From positions 1 to 64,000 of the forward strand of contig NZ_JARYTI010000010.1 in assembly GCF_029911635.1 (NCBI RefSeq): DNA of 64,000 bases. Reading direction: 5' to 3'. This stretch comes from Sphingomonas sp. AR_OL41. Lineage in GTDB: Bacteria > Pseudomonadota > Alphaproteobacteria > Sphingomonadales > Sphingomonadaceae. The notes beneath the pieces are model-generated. The model did not search any database. It was not told the DNA's origin and saw nothing but the letters and a program-made list of their open reading frames with translations. Below are positions 16,228 to 25,192 of this stretch, one piece after another. How positions within the stretch are numbered: position 1 is the first letter of the stretch; each line of letters begins with the position of its first letter. The position numbers and the translations under genes are program-made.

Positions 16228-17699
16228 TCGGGCTTCACATAATGATAGGTTTCGTACGGCTCCGAGCCGAGCGAGAGGCGGGGATCCTGCGGCGTGCCGT
16301 AGAATTGGAGGCGATTGAACGGCCCGCCGGCGCGTGCGCCGGTGACCTGTTCGTAGAGGTGCGGGCCGATCTGGTCCCAGGCGATCTTCACCCCCTCGAC
16401 CTCGGTGGTGATGCTGTTCGGCCCGGTAGCCGTGACGATCATGTCGTGCTTGGGATCGGCCGGGTGGCTATAGTCGCGCCGGTTCGCGCGATAATGACCG
16501 GCTTCGGTCACGCCGGAGGCGCCGGTCCAGCGCGCCGCCGGCGTCTGCGGGAAGACGCGGCCGACGATCGCCTGGCTCAGCTCGGTGCGCGCGAGATAGC
16601 TGCCCTGCCCGCCGCTGGTCGACACGAAGAAACCGAAGCCGGTTTCGGGCGAGATGATCAGGTCGGAATGGAAATCGATCGTGTTGCCGGCATGGCCGAC
16701 CAGCCGGGGGTTGGCCCGGCGATAGACGAGATAACCATGCGCCATCGGCTGAAGGTCGGGTGCATTGCCGAAGGAGTCGCTTTCGAGCAACTTGACCGTT
16801 TCCGGGCGCAGGATGGCATGGCCGCTGAGCCGACCGTTGCCCAGCATCGCCAGCATGAAGTTCGCCATGTCCGGCGCGGTCGCCGAGACCGAGCCGGCGG
16901 GCATCACCGAGGCGAGATATTCCGGCGTCTTGGCGACCAGCCGCCCGTCGACCATCTTGTAGCCGGTTGCCATATTGGCGCGCAGCGCGCCGGTCAGCGG
17001 CTCGCGGAAGGTGCTCGAGGTCATGCCGAGCGGGCCGAAGATGTGATGGTCGACATAATCGGGAAAGGCTTCGCCCGAGACGCGCTCGACGATATAGCCG
17101 GCAAGTGCCGCGCCATAGTTGGAATAGGCGATCTCGGTGCCGGCCGGCCATAGCCGCGCCGGCACGCGGGTCTTGAGCCAGGTCTGGTACGGCACGGTCT
17201 TTTCGAAGCTGTCGAAGATGATGCCGCCGACGTCGCTGAAGCCCGGGCTGTGCGACAGCAGGTCGCGGACGCGCACCGGCTTGCCCTCGAACGGCGGAAT
17301 GGTGAAATCGATATAGGTGTTTACGTCGGCGTCGAGGTCGACCTTGCCCGCCTCGACCTGCTGCATCAGTGCGGTCCAGGTGAACAGCTTCGACACCGAG
17401 CCCGGATGGAACAGCGTGCGCTGACCATCGACCGGCACGCCGCGCGCCACGTCCGAACGGCCATAGCCGCGGGTGAACAGTACATGGCCCTGATAGACCA
17501 CGGTGACGATCGCACCGGCAACCTCGCGCGTGGCGATCTGCTGCGCCACCACGCCATCGACGAATTCGGCAAGGCCGGCGACATGCGGGACGATGGCCGG
17601 CGTCGGCCGCCGGGCCGAATGCGCGGGACGCGCGGATGCCGCGACCGGCAGCACGGCGAGCGCCAGCGCCATCGCGGTCAGGGTACGACCGATGATCAT
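16224..17699 (-). CDS. secreted serine hydrolase (beta-lactamase fold)
   Basis: A 491-residue protein with a signal peptide (cleavage near ASA, residue 23). The catalytic boxes are SVSK (S101, K104), YSN in IAYSNYG, and HAG near the C-terminal third. It is closely related to the soluble part of the hydrolase at 12513-14516: both share FHPGSVSK/FRPGSVSK, INGYIDFTIP-like text and YSNYGA. This points to duplication within the cluster. It overlaps the YkvI-like transporter gene upstream and the next hydrolase gene downstream by four bases each. It lacks the C-terminal membrane domain of its paralogue and so is probably free in the periplasm. Confidence 0.82.
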   Translation of the reverse strand: MIIGRTLTAMALALAVLPVAASARPAHSARRPTPAIVPHVAGLAEFVDGVVAQQIATREVAGAIVTVVYQGHVLFTRGYGRSDVARGVPVDGQRTLFHPGSVSKLFTWTALMQQVEAGKVDLDADVNTYIDFTIPPFEGKPVRVRDLLSHSPGFSDVGGIIFDSFEKTVPYQTWLKTRVPARLWPAGTEIAYSNYGAALAGYIVERVSGEAFPDYVDHHIFGPLGMTSSTFREPLTGALRANMATGYKMVDGRLVAKTPEYLASVMPAGSVSATAPDMANFMLAMLGNGRLSGHAILRPETVKLLESDSFGNAPDLQPMAHGYLVYRRANPRLVGHAGNTIDFHSDLIISPETGFGFFVSTSGGQGSYLARTELSQAIVGRVFPQTPAARWTGASGVTEAGHYRANRRDYSHPADPKHDMIVTATGPNSITTEVEGVKIAWDQIGPHLYEQVTGARAGGPFNRLQFYGTPQDPRLSLGSEPYETYHYVKPE

Positions 17700-18829
17700 G
17701 AATATTCTCCGGGGGTGTGCGGGCCTGCGCGCAGCAGGCGGAACAGGCCGATGGTCAGCAGCGGGACGACGTAGACCGCGAGCAGGGTGTAGGCGAGCAC
17801 GCGGTAGCCACGCCCGATCAGCGCGACGAGACCGACGCGATCGGCGACGAAAATGCAACCGATCAACAGCACCGCCGCGACGCCGGCACGCGCGCGGTGC
17901 GACAGGTCCGCGCCCGTGCGGCGGCGCCAGACGGTGGCGACGCGTTCGTTGATCGCATGGACCGAGCCAGTGCCGCTTTCGAGCAGCGCGGCGAAAATCA
18001 TCAGCTGGAACAGCAGGTGGAACAGCGGGAAATGCAGCTGTTGCAGGATGAAGTCCGACGGCAGGGTCTCTGCGGCGATCGCGGGGTAAAAGGCGATCAT
18101 GCAGGTGAAGAACAGCAACGCCGGCAACATCGCCAGCGGCCCGGCGACGATGCCAGCGATCACCGCGTCGCGGCGACTGGTCAAATGCCGCAGTACCGGC
18201 AGGATCACCACCGCGCCGACGATATTGTAGCTGGCATAGGTCAGGCCGCCGAGCGCCCATCCCTCGCTCGGCGCCGGCCGCGAGAAACTCTCGGCGATCT
18301 GGCCGCCGAAGCTGTTCACCGACAGCAGCACGAACAGGATGTAGACGCCGTAGAGCAGGAAGGAGACATATTTGAACAGCCGCTCGACCGAGGCATTGCC
18401 GAAACTCACAAACATCGCGATCGCCGCGGCCAGCGCCAGCGTGCCGACGATCGGCGGTAGCCCCAGCGTCGCGGCGCCGATCGCACCCGCCGCCGCGCCG
18501 AACACCGACAGGATCAGCACGACGAACAGCAGGTAGGAAAACTCGAACACGATCCAGAAGGGTCCGAGCAGCCGCGCGAAGAAGCTGCGATATTCATAGG
18601 TCTCGAATCGGTGGGCGAAGGCGAAGGTCACCGCGCACACCGCGCTCCACACCAGCATCGCCAGCACCATGCCGGCGAGGCCGCCCCATGGGCCGCTGGG
18701 CAGGAAGAACTCGGCCAGTTCACGCCCCGTCGCATAGCCGCCGCCAATCACCACCGCCTTGAACGCGAAGCCCGGCAGCAGGAAGCGCTGAAACCAGGTT
18801 GAACTCGTCGGCGTGGCGGCGGCGGTCAC
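17696..18829 (-). CDS. YkvI-family membrane protein (probable amino-acid transporter)
   Basis: A 377-residue integral membrane protein with about ten hydrophobic helices. It resembles the YkvI/COG3814 group of the APC superfamily (start FLLPGFAFKAVVIGGGYATGRE, with an unwound-helix glycine cluster). No substrate is established for the family. Placement directly after the DUF1611 gene, with a GTGA overlap, suggests transport of the D-amino acid or acyl-amino acid handled by that enzyme. The start is GTG at 18829, since the upstream stop TGA lies within GTGA. It is followed by two coupled serine hydrolase genes. Confidence 0.7.
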   Translation of the reverse strand: MTAAATPTSSTWFQRFLLPGFAFKAVVIGGGYATGRELAEFFLPSGPWGGLAGMVLAMLVWSAVCAVTFAFAHRFETYEYRSFFARLLGPFWIVFEFSYLLFVVLILSVFGAAAGAIGAATLGLPPIVGTLALAAAIAMFVSFGNASVERLFKYVSFLLYGVYILFVLLSVNSFGGQIAESFSRPAPSEGWALGGLTYASYNIVGAVVILPVLRHLTSRRDAVIAGIVAGPLAMLPALLFFTCMIAFYPAIAAETLPSDFILQQLHFPLFHLLFQLMIFAALLESGTGSVHAINERVATVWRRRTGADLSHRARAGVAAVLLIGCIFVADRVGLVALIGRGYRVLAYTLLAVYVVPLLTIGLFRLLRAGPHTPGEYS

Positions 18830-19872
18830 GTAGTAGCGGCCAGACAGCTATCGATGAGCCGGTCGAACGGCGGGCCGCCGCGGATCGGATCGGCGACGGG
18901 CAAACCCAGCCGTTCGCTCTCCGCTGCCATCAAGGCATCCGCCTCGGCCGCTCCCAGCGCGCTGGTATTGAAGGACAAGCCACCGCAGCGGATCGCGGCA
19001 TTGGTGCGCCGGCCGAGCAGCAAGGTCGTCTCGATCACCTCGTCGACGCTCGGCAGCTTGTAGCCAGAAGTGCCGAGCATATCGGTGCGGCCCGGTTCGT
19101 GGCACACCACGAACACATCGGGCTGGCTGCCATGGAGCAATCCGAGCGACACCGCGGCGTAGGCCGGGTGCATCAGCGACCCCTGTCCCTCGATCACGTC
19201 CCAATGGTCGGGCGCAGCATCCGGCGAAAGGATTTCCGCCGCGCCCGCCTCGAAATCGGAGATGATCGCGTCCATCGGTATCCCGCCGCCGGCGATCATG
19301 ATGCCGGTCTGGCCCGTCGCGCGGAAATCGCAATCGAGACCGCGCCCGGCAAGCGCGCCGACCAGCGCGAGCGCGGTGTATTTCTTGCCCAGCGCGCAAT
19401 CGGTGCCGACGGTAAGGATGCGCTTGCCGCTACGCTTGCGGCCAGTGGCGACCGGGATATCGGCCGGCGGCGTACGCACGTCGATCAGGCGGCGGCCGAG
19501 GCGATGCGCGGTCTCGGCCAGCCCCGGAACGTCGGCGAGGCGGACATGCATGCCGCTGACGATGTCGAGCCCGGCCTCGAGCGCGTCGATCAACGACGCG
19601 CGCCAACTCGGCGGGATGAAACCACCGCCATTGGCCACCGCGATGACCAGCGAGCGCGCGCCGCGGGCGACCGCCTCGGTCGGCGTCATACGTTCCAGGC
19701 CGGTGGTCACCGTCGCGCCGGCGCAGACGGTTTCGCCGACGCACTTGTCGCCCGCCCAGTCGCGAAGGCCGAAGGCGGTCTTGGCGTAGCCAGGCTCGGT
19801 CGTGTCGCCGAGGAACAGCAGATAAGGCTGAGGCAGGACGGTCGCGCCAGCCTGGGGAAAGGGAAAGTTCAT
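18826..19872 (-). CDS. dgcN: DUF1611 protein, DgcN-like D-glutamate N-acetyltransferase
   Basis: A 348-residue cytoplasmic protein of the DUF1611 family. It has an N-terminal Rossmann-like domain and a C-terminal P-loop-like domain with GTDCALGKKYTAL (about 156-167) and conserved EGQGSLMHPAY. Members paired with enolase-type epimerases have been described as DgcN, which acetylates D-glutamate so that DgcA can racemise the N-acetyl product. Here the epimerase lies in the adjacent operon, which supports that role by context only. The ATG at 19872 gives the family N-terminus; the longer frame adds unrelated residues. It heads an operon of four overlapping genes. Two operator-like half-sites lie 137-165 bases upstream. 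Confidence 0.72.
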   Translation of the reverse strand: MNFPFPQAGATVLPQPYLLFLGDTTEPGYAKTAFGLRDWAGDKCVGETVCAGATVTTGLERMTPTEAVARGARSLVIAVANGGGFIPPSWRASLIDALEAGLDIVSGMHVRLADVPGLAETAHRLGRRLIDVRTPPADIPVATGRKRSGKRILTVGTDCALGKKYTALALVGALAGRGLDCDFRATGQTGIMIAGGGIPMDAIISDFEAGAAEILSPDAAPDHWDVIEGQGSLMHPAYAAVSLGLLHGSQPDVFVVCHEPGRTDMLGTSGYKLPSVDEVIETTLLLGRRTNAAIRCGGLSFNTSALGAAEADALMAAESERLGLPVADPIRGGPPFDRLIDSCLAATT

Positions 19873-20008
19873 TACAAACCGCCGGTCGCGCGGCCCGGCG
19901 CAACCTGCGCGACCGCCTGGAAACAATGACACATGGCCCGACTGTTCTGCGCACAGACAAATATGCTGACGGCGAATTGCTGCTGAACCACGATTATACC
20001 CCGATTTT

Positions 20009-20037
20009 TCTAAATGGGACTATGTTGGCTCAATTGG
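20009..20037. promoter_or_regulatory. cluster A operator-like direct repeat
   Basis: TCTAAATGG at 20009-20017 and CTCAATTGG at 20029-20037 are 20 bases apart and resemble the CCTRAWYGG motif (two mismatches each). They lie in the 215-base gap between the S9 peptidase stop and the DUF1611 gene start, an A+T-rich patch in otherwise GC-rich sequence. Confidence 0.5.
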
Positions 20038-20087
20038 AGAACGTCAACACGATTCGTCCGAAAACTGCGGCGAACGCCCGTCCAGGA

Positions 20088-22193
20088 TCATTTCCCCGTG
20101 CGCGGTGCCGGCTGCAGATAGCGGCCGAGATAGTCGTCGGTGGCATGGAACAGCGTCAGCCACGAGGCGTAGCGCGTAAGATCATGCACCTCGTTGGGGA
20201 TGATCAGCGTCTCATGCTCCACGCCGTGCGCGCGCAAATCCTGGATCAGCTCGGTCGACTGGGTCGCTGGCACGTTGCGATCGTCATCGGCCTGGATCAC
20301 CAGTACCGGCGAATGCCAGTCGCCGATCGTTGCCACCGGCGACGATGCGATGGCGCGCTTGTAATCCGCCGGATCTTCGACCGGCGCACCAAGCGTCGCG
20401 AGCATCGACGCCCAATTATAGACGCCGGCATAATCGACGCCGACCGCGATCGAGTCCGAGGCGCGGGCCAGCGCCAGCGCGGTCATCAGGCCACCATAGC
20501 TGCCGCCCCATACGCCGATGCGCTTGCGGTCGACATCGGGGCGCGCCTGAAGGTAGCTGATCGCGCCGAGCAGATCCTGCGTCTCGCTGCCGCCGCCGAG
20601 GCCGAAATCCTTCGCCTCGCGATATTCCATGCCATAGCCGATGCCGCCGCGATAATTGACCGACAGCACGACATAGCCCTTGGAGGCGAGATACTCGTTG
20701 AAGCCAAAGGCCCCGGCGTAGAACCCCATATAGTGGAAGCCGAGCAGCATCTGGCGCGGCGGGCCGCCATGGAAGAACATCACCGTCGGATGCGGCCCCT
20801 TCATGCCGGCGGGCGGCAGGAACAGCTGGCCGTGCACGTCGAGCCCATCCTTGGCCTTGAACACGACCGATTGCGGCATCACCATATGCGCGGTCGGGAA
20901 AGACGGCGCGGTCGTCTCGGCGGCGAGCCGCTGCCATTTGCCGCCGCGCAGCACGGCGGGGCTCAATTGCTGCACCGCGCTGCTCTGCAGGGCGAAAATG
21001 GTCCCGTCGGCGCTGACCTGCGGGAAAGCCTCGATGCTGGTGCCGGGCGCGGCGACGGGAACCGGTGCCCGGGTCGAGAGATCGCTGGTCCAGAAGTGCA
21101 GCCGGTCGATATCGTTCTGGTTGCTGGCGAAGACCAGTTTCCGGCGCGTCGGATCGAGCGTCATATAGGGTACTTCGAACGCGCCCGAAGCGAGCGCATG
21201 CGCGGTGCCCCCGGTGGCGGATACAGCCCAGGGCTGCATCCAGCCGCTTTTCTCCCATGGGAAGACGAGTTGTCCGTCGGCCGCCCATAACAGATTTTCC
21301 GCCGCAAGCGTCGGGCGATAGACGCTGCCCGGCCCCGTGTCGGCGGTCCACACGCGCTTGCCTGCGCCGGTCACGGCATCGGCGGTCCAGATTTGCCACG
21401 GCAGGCCCGAACGACGGCTGATGAAGGGCGAGCTCTTCGCCGCCAGCACCCGAATGAAGGCGAGTTGCCTGCCGTCGGGCGAGAAGGTCGGCGAGGAATC
21501 GATGTCGAAGCTCGGCGCCGCCCAGGTCAGCGTGCGCGCGGCGGTGTCGAACACGCCGATCAGCGCGTGCAGGCGGCGCTGGCTGACAAAGGCGAAGCGG
21601 TGGCCGTCGGACGACCAGGTCAACGAATGCACCGCGCCGAAATCGGTCAGCAGCGGATGCGGCTTGGCGCCGGGCGTCGCGAGATCGACCGCCAGCACCT
21701 GGCGCTTGTCGAGAAACACCACCTGCTTGCCGTCGGGCGAGAAGCTCGGCTCATGCCCGTTGCCGACCTTGCGTGCCTCGCCGCCGGCCGCCGGCACGAC
21801 CCAGATCTCGCGCGGCGTCGGTCCGTCGGGCGTACTGGCGACATTGGCGGGCGCGTCATCCTCGAGCGTCTGGCCGCGGGTGAAGGCGATCGTCTTGCCA
21901 TCGGAGGACCAGGCGACGTCGCCGATATCGTTGCCGTCATCCTTGTCGAAGGTGGTGACCTGGCGCGACCGCGTCGTGGCGCCCGCCTCACCGATCCATA
22001 TGTTGCGCACGCCCTTGATGCTGAACACCCAGGCCGCCGCGCCGCCCTTGGGCGCGGCGGCGAGGCTGGTGGGATAAGGCGCTTCGAGCACCTGCTCGAT
22101 GGTGAACGGTGCGGGGTCGGCGAGCGCGGCGGAAGTGAAGCCGGCGACGGCGAGCGCGCCCACGGAAGCCATGCCAAGCAACAGACGATTCAT
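20088..22193 (-). CDS. S9 family (prolyl oligopeptidase-type) secreted peptidase
   Basis: A 701-residue protein with a signal peptide (cleavage near ALA, residue 25). The N-terminal beta-propeller shows repeated PSFSPDGKQ-, PTFSPDGRQ- and AWSSDGKT-like blades. The C-terminal alpha/beta-hydrolase domain has the triad Ser565 (GGSYGG), Asp about 637 (QADDDRN) and His about 670 (NEVHDL). This matches S9C acylaminoacyl-peptidase or S9B dipeptidyl-peptidase types, which cut short peptides. A periplasmic role upstream of the POT permease is likely. It stands alone as a transcription unit with its own operator-like pair 34-66 bases upstream. Confidence 0.88.
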   Translation of the reverse strand: MNRLLLGMASVGALAVAGFTSAALADPAPFTIEQVLEAPYPTSLAAAPKGGAAAWVFSIKGVRNIWIGEAGATTRSRQVTTFDKDDGNDIGDVAWSSDGKTIAFTRGQTLEDDAPANVASTPDGPTPREIWVVPAAGGEARKVGNGHEPSFSPDGKQVVFLDKRQVLAVDLATPGAKPHPLLTDFGAVHSLTWSSDGHRFAFVSQRRLHALIGVFDTAARTLTWAAPSFDIDSSPTFSPDGRQLAFIRVLAAKSSPFISRRSGLPWQIWTADAVTGAGKRVWTADTGPGSVYRPTLAAENLLWAADGQLVFPWEKSGWMQPWAVSATGGTAHALASGAFEVPYMTLDPTRRKLVFASNQNDIDRLHFWTSDLSTRAPVPVAAPGTSIEAFPQVSADGTIFALQSSAVQQLSPAVLRGGKWQRLAAETTAPSFPTAHMVMPQSVVFKAKDGLDVHGQLFLPPAGMKGPHPTVMFFHGGPPRQMLLGFHYMGFYAGAFGFNEYLASKGYVVLSVNYRGGIGYGMEYREAKDFGLGGGSETQDLLGAISYLQARPDVDRKRIGVWGGSYGGLMTALALARASDSIAVGVDYAGVYNWASMLATLGAPVEDPADYKRAIASSPVATIGDWHSPVLVIQADDDRNVPATQSTELIQDLRAHGVEHETLIIPNEVHDLTRYASWLTLFHATDDYLGRYLQPAPRTGK

Positions 22194-22226
22194 TGCGCCC
22201 TCCTGAGCGAGCTTCCTCGCTTATGT

Positions 22227-22254
22227 CCCAATTAAGACATTATGACCTGAATGG
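22227..22254. promoter_or_regulatory. cluster A operator-like direct repeat
   Basis: CCCAATTAAG at 22227-22236 (weaker) and CCTGAATGG at 22246-22254 (followed by AAAA) are 19 bases apart. The second copy matches the motif CCTRAWYGG exactly. They lie directly upstream of the S9 peptidase gene, close enough to overlap its promoter. Confidence 0.55.
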
Positions 22255-22287
22255 AAAATAGATCAACCATTAACGCGCGACGCCCGT

Positions 22288-23550
22288 TCACATCGCTTTG
22301 GTTTCCGGCAACTGACCGGCCATCGACGCTGCCACGGCCTCCGCGCGCGCCATCACGCGCAGCACATTCTCGCCGGCGACCTTGCGGATATCCTCGTCGC
22401 TCCAGCCGCGCCGCATCAGTTCGGCGAGCAAGGCGGGATAGGTGCTGACATCCGCCATCCCCGCGGGCAGCTGCTCGCCGACGCCGTCATAGTCCGAGCC
22501 GAGCCCGACATGGTCGACCCCCGCCACCTTGGCGACATGCTCGATATGGTCGGCGACCTCGGACATCGCGACCTGCGGCATGGGATGGGCCTTGCGCCAC
22601 GCGGCCATCGCCGCGGCGGCCTTGTCGGGCTGGCCGATATACAGGCCGCCATAAGGCGGCGCGTTGAACCGCATCTTCTCCGCCGCCTCATCGGCCTGCC
22701 AGCGACGATAGGCATCCGAAATATAAGGCGTGGCGTAGTTGACCATTACCACGCCGCCATTGGCGGCGACCAGCTTGAGCACCTCATCCGACACGTCGCG
22801 CGGATGGTCGTCGAGCGCGCGGGCGCTGCTGTGCGAGAAGATCACCGGCGCCTTCGACACGCGCAGCGCGTCGCGCATCGTGTCCTCGCTGACATGCGCG
22901 AGGTCGACCAGCATGCCGAGCCGGTTGAGTTCGCGCACCACGCTTTCGCCGAACGGCGTCAGCCCGTGATGCTGGGGATTGTCGGTCGCCGAATCCGCCC
23001 ATTCGAGCGTCCTTGTATGCGTAAGGGTGAGATAGCCCGCACCGAGCGCGGCATAGGCGCGCAGCACCGACAGGCGATGGTCGATCTGGCCGCCGCCCTC
23101 GACGCCGATCAGCGCGGCCATGCGGCCCGATTTGTGGATGCGCCGCACGTCCGCAGCGGTGCGCGCCATGGCGAAGTCGCCCGGGTAGCGCGCGACGATA
23201 TCGTGTACCAGGTCGATCTGTTCCAGCGTCTGCTCGACCTGTTCCTGGCCCGGGAGATCGGGCGACACCCAGACCGACCAGAACTGCCCGCCGACCCGCC
23301 CCTTGCGCAGCCGCGCAATGTCCGTGTCGTAATGCGCCGGGCCATGATCGAGATGCGTCAGATCGATCGTCCAGCGCTTCTCGCCCTCGCGGCCGCGCAA
23401 AGCCTCGGGCCAGTCGTTGTGACCGTCGATCAGCGGCGTGCTCTTCAGAATGCGATCGACCCGGGCAAGGTAATCGACCGGCACGGGGGCGGCAGCGGTT
23501 AGCGACATGGCCAGACAAGCGAAGGGAATGACTATCCTGAGGCTCGGCAT
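22288..23550 (-). CDS. membrane dipeptidase (M19 family, renal dipeptidase-like)
   Basis: A 420-residue metallopeptidase with a signal peptide (about 1-20). M19 features are the zinc motif H44-x-D46 in DGHNDWP, bridging Glu in GVEGGGQ, the segments TLTHTRTLEWAD and DLAHVS, SHSSARA and GLGSDYDGV near the C-terminus. M19 enzymes hydrolyse dipeptides and are unusual in accepting D-residues at the C-terminal position, which fits a D-peptide pathway. It is divergent from the XRE-cupin regulator. The intergenic operator-like pair lies 186-214 bases from this start and may serve both genes. Confidence 0.9.
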   Translation of the reverse strand: MPSLRIVIPFACLAMSLTAAAPVPVDYLARVDRILKSTPLIDGHNDWPEALRGREGEKRWTIDLTHLDHGPAHYDTDIARLRKGRVGGQFWSVWVSPDLPGQEQVEQTLEQIDLVHDIVARYPGDFAMARTAADVRRIHKSGRMAALIGVEGGGQIDHRLSVLRAYAALGAGYLTLTHTRTLEWADSATDNPQHHGLTPFGESVVRELNRLGMLVDLAHVSEDTMRDALRVSKAPVIFSHSSARALDDHPRDVSDEVLKLVAANGGVVMVNYATPYISDAYRRWQADEAAEKMRFNAPPYGGLYIGQPDKAAAAMAAWRKAHPMPQVAMSEVADHIEHVAKVAGVDHVGLGSDYDGVGEQLPAGMADVSTYPALLAELMRRGWSDEDIRKVAGENVLRVMARAEAVAASMAGQLPETKAM

Positions 23551-23735
23551 GGTTTCTCCTGATCTCTGTCGCGTTAGGCGTGATCGGCGGTACCGGGCGC
23601 AGGCGATGGCCCTATCCCTGTGCCGATTGATCGCGCTTCGTGTTTTGCTTTGCCGCCTGCGGTGCGATGTTGTTGCGCTGCGGCGGCAAGCGATGGTAGT
23701 CGAGGTGTCGAAGGGCAGTTTTCGTGCGATAATTT

Positions 23736-23764
23736 CCTGATCGGGACGCTATTGTCCTAATCGG
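23736..23764. promoter_or_regulatory. cluster A operator-like direct repeat before the regulator gene
   Basis: CCTGATCGG at 23736-23744 and CCTAATCGG at 23756-23764 are 20 bases apart, two turns of B-DNA, and each differs from the consensus by little or nothing. This is the cleanest pair in the window. It lies 35-63 bases before the XRE-cupin start, which suggests autoregulation. Confidence 0.6.
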
Positions 23765-23798
23765 AAAACGTCAAGCGAGGCGAACAGGAGATGAATTT

Positions 23799-24446
23799 TT
23801 GGCGCAGCTGACTCTTGGTGCCGTGATGCGCGGCCTGCGCAGCCGCAATGGCTGGACGCTCAAGGAGATGAGCCAGAAGAGCGGCATTCCGGTTTCGACG
23901 CTGTCCAAGGTTGAGCATGACCGGCTGACGCTGACCTATGACAAGCTGCAGCAGCTCAGCGCGCGGCTCAACATCCCGATGTCCGAGCTGTTCGCGGAAG
24001 GGGAAGCCGCGCCCTCGGCAAGCCCGGTCATGGGCCGGCGCAGCATCGGGACGCTCGATCGCGCGGTGCGGGTAAACACCGCAAACTACGATTATTATTA
24101 CCTCTGCACCGAGTTGCGCCAGAAACGCATGATCCCCAACCTGACGAGGATCCGCAACAAGTCGCTCGCCGCCTTTGGCGACCTTGTGCGGCACGATGGC
24201 GAGGAATTCATCTATGTCGTCGCCGGCCAGCTGGTCGTGCATACCGAATTCTACGACCCCGTCGTGTTGAATGCGGGCGAGTCGATCTACATCGATTCCG
24301 CCATGGGTCACGCCTATCTTGCCGGCGAAGATTGTGACGAGGCGGTCGCGTTGGCGGTCATGTCGAGCGCCGAGGACGATCTGATGTCGTCGCTGATCCA
24401 TCTGCACGGCGAGCGCACGCAGGAAGAGGAAAATGCCGCGGCGTAA
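23799..24446 (+). CDS. XRE-family regulator with C-terminal cupin domain
   Basis: A 215-residue regulator. Residues 5-60 form an XRE helix-turn-helix (LKEMSQKSGIPVSTLSKVE), and residues about 120-190 form a cupin sensor with HDGEEFIYVVAGQL and LNAGESIYIDSAMGHAY. Such proteins typically control catabolism of the small molecule bound by the cupin. The start is a TTG at 23799, because AGGAG at 23786-23790 is spaced correctly for it, while the ATG at 23791 is in another frame and stops after six codons. Its position in cluster A and a motif pair before its own start make it the best candidate regulator of the whole cluster. The ligand is unknown. Confidence 0.82.
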   Translation: MAQLTLGAVMRGLRSRNGWTLKEMSQKSGIPVSTLSKVEHDRLTLTYDKLQQLSARLNIPMSELFAEGEAAPSASPVMGRRSIGTLDRAVRVNTANYDYYYLCTELRQKRMIPNLTRIRNKSLAAFGDLVRHDGEEFIYVVAGQLVVHTEFYDPVVLNAGESIYIDSAMGHAYLAGEDCDEAVALAVMSSAEDDLMSSLIHLHGERTQEEENAAA

Positions 24447-24712
24447 GGGATTGCCTTATCAGCCACCGGCCGGTGCCCTTGGGCGCTCGACGAGCCGGCA
24501 GGCGGAGATCGGGAAGCGGTCAGGCTGCTAAAGGCGATTTGCACAGCAAGGTGAATCGTTATTTCGCGGCGTACGGCAAACCAACCGACGTGCCGATCCC
24601 GGGTCACGGCCGACATTGAAAACAAAGGCGCCGGCACATCTCTCGATGGCCGACGCCTGCGCTTCGTGATGTAGCGATGCCGTGTCGCGCCTTGGCGAAG
24701 CGCTCAGCCCGA

Positions 24713-25192
24713 TTATTGCTTTTCGTAAACGTACCGGTCGCGCGCGAGCGCAGGGTCGGGGTCGGATGCCTTCGAGAGATAACGGAAAGTCATCTGCCGG
24801 CCGTCGGGCGACAAATCCACCTCGAGTTTCGCGACCGTCTGTCCTTTCAGCTGCGCGACCCAGAACATCGTATGCTCGTCGGTCTTGTAGACCGAAAAGG
24901 CGTCCATGCCGGGGCCCGGCTGTGGGACGAACTTGCCATAGGCAAAGGGAAGGTGCGCGATCTGCTTTTCACCATTTCCCGTGGTTGTCTCGACCGTCTC
25001 GGTGATCATTCCGCCGTCGGGGGTCAGCGCAATGACGATTTCCTTGCTCTTGACGCCCGGATCCTTGCCGATGATCGATTTCGCCTTGTTGAGGTGCCAC
25101 ACGCCCAGGAAAGGATCGTCGGCGGCATGCGCCGCAACCGGCATCAGCAAAACCGCGGCGGCTCCGACGATCATACGCAGCATTGTCTTCAT
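24713..25192 (-). CDS. small secreted protein of unknown function
   Basis: A 159-residue protein with a clear signal peptide (cleavage near AHA, residue 23). The mature part begins DDPFLGVWHLNKAKS and is rich in beta-strand-like segments (EIVIALTPDGG, AKLEVDLSPDG), resembling small lipocalin-like periplasmic domains. I do not recognise a specific function. A strong AGGAGG lies 5 bases before the ATG. An operator-like pair is 85-112 bases upstream, so it may be co-regulated with cluster A, whose right end it marks. Confidence 0.7.
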   Translation of the reverse strand: MKTMLRMIVGAAAVLLMPVAAHAADDPFLGVWHLNKAKSIIGKDPGVKSKEIVIALTPDGGMITETVETTTGNGEKQIAHLPFAYGKFVPQPGPGMDAFSVYKTDEHTMFWVAQLKGQTVAKLEVDLSPDGRQMTFRYLSKASDPDPALARDRYVYEKQ

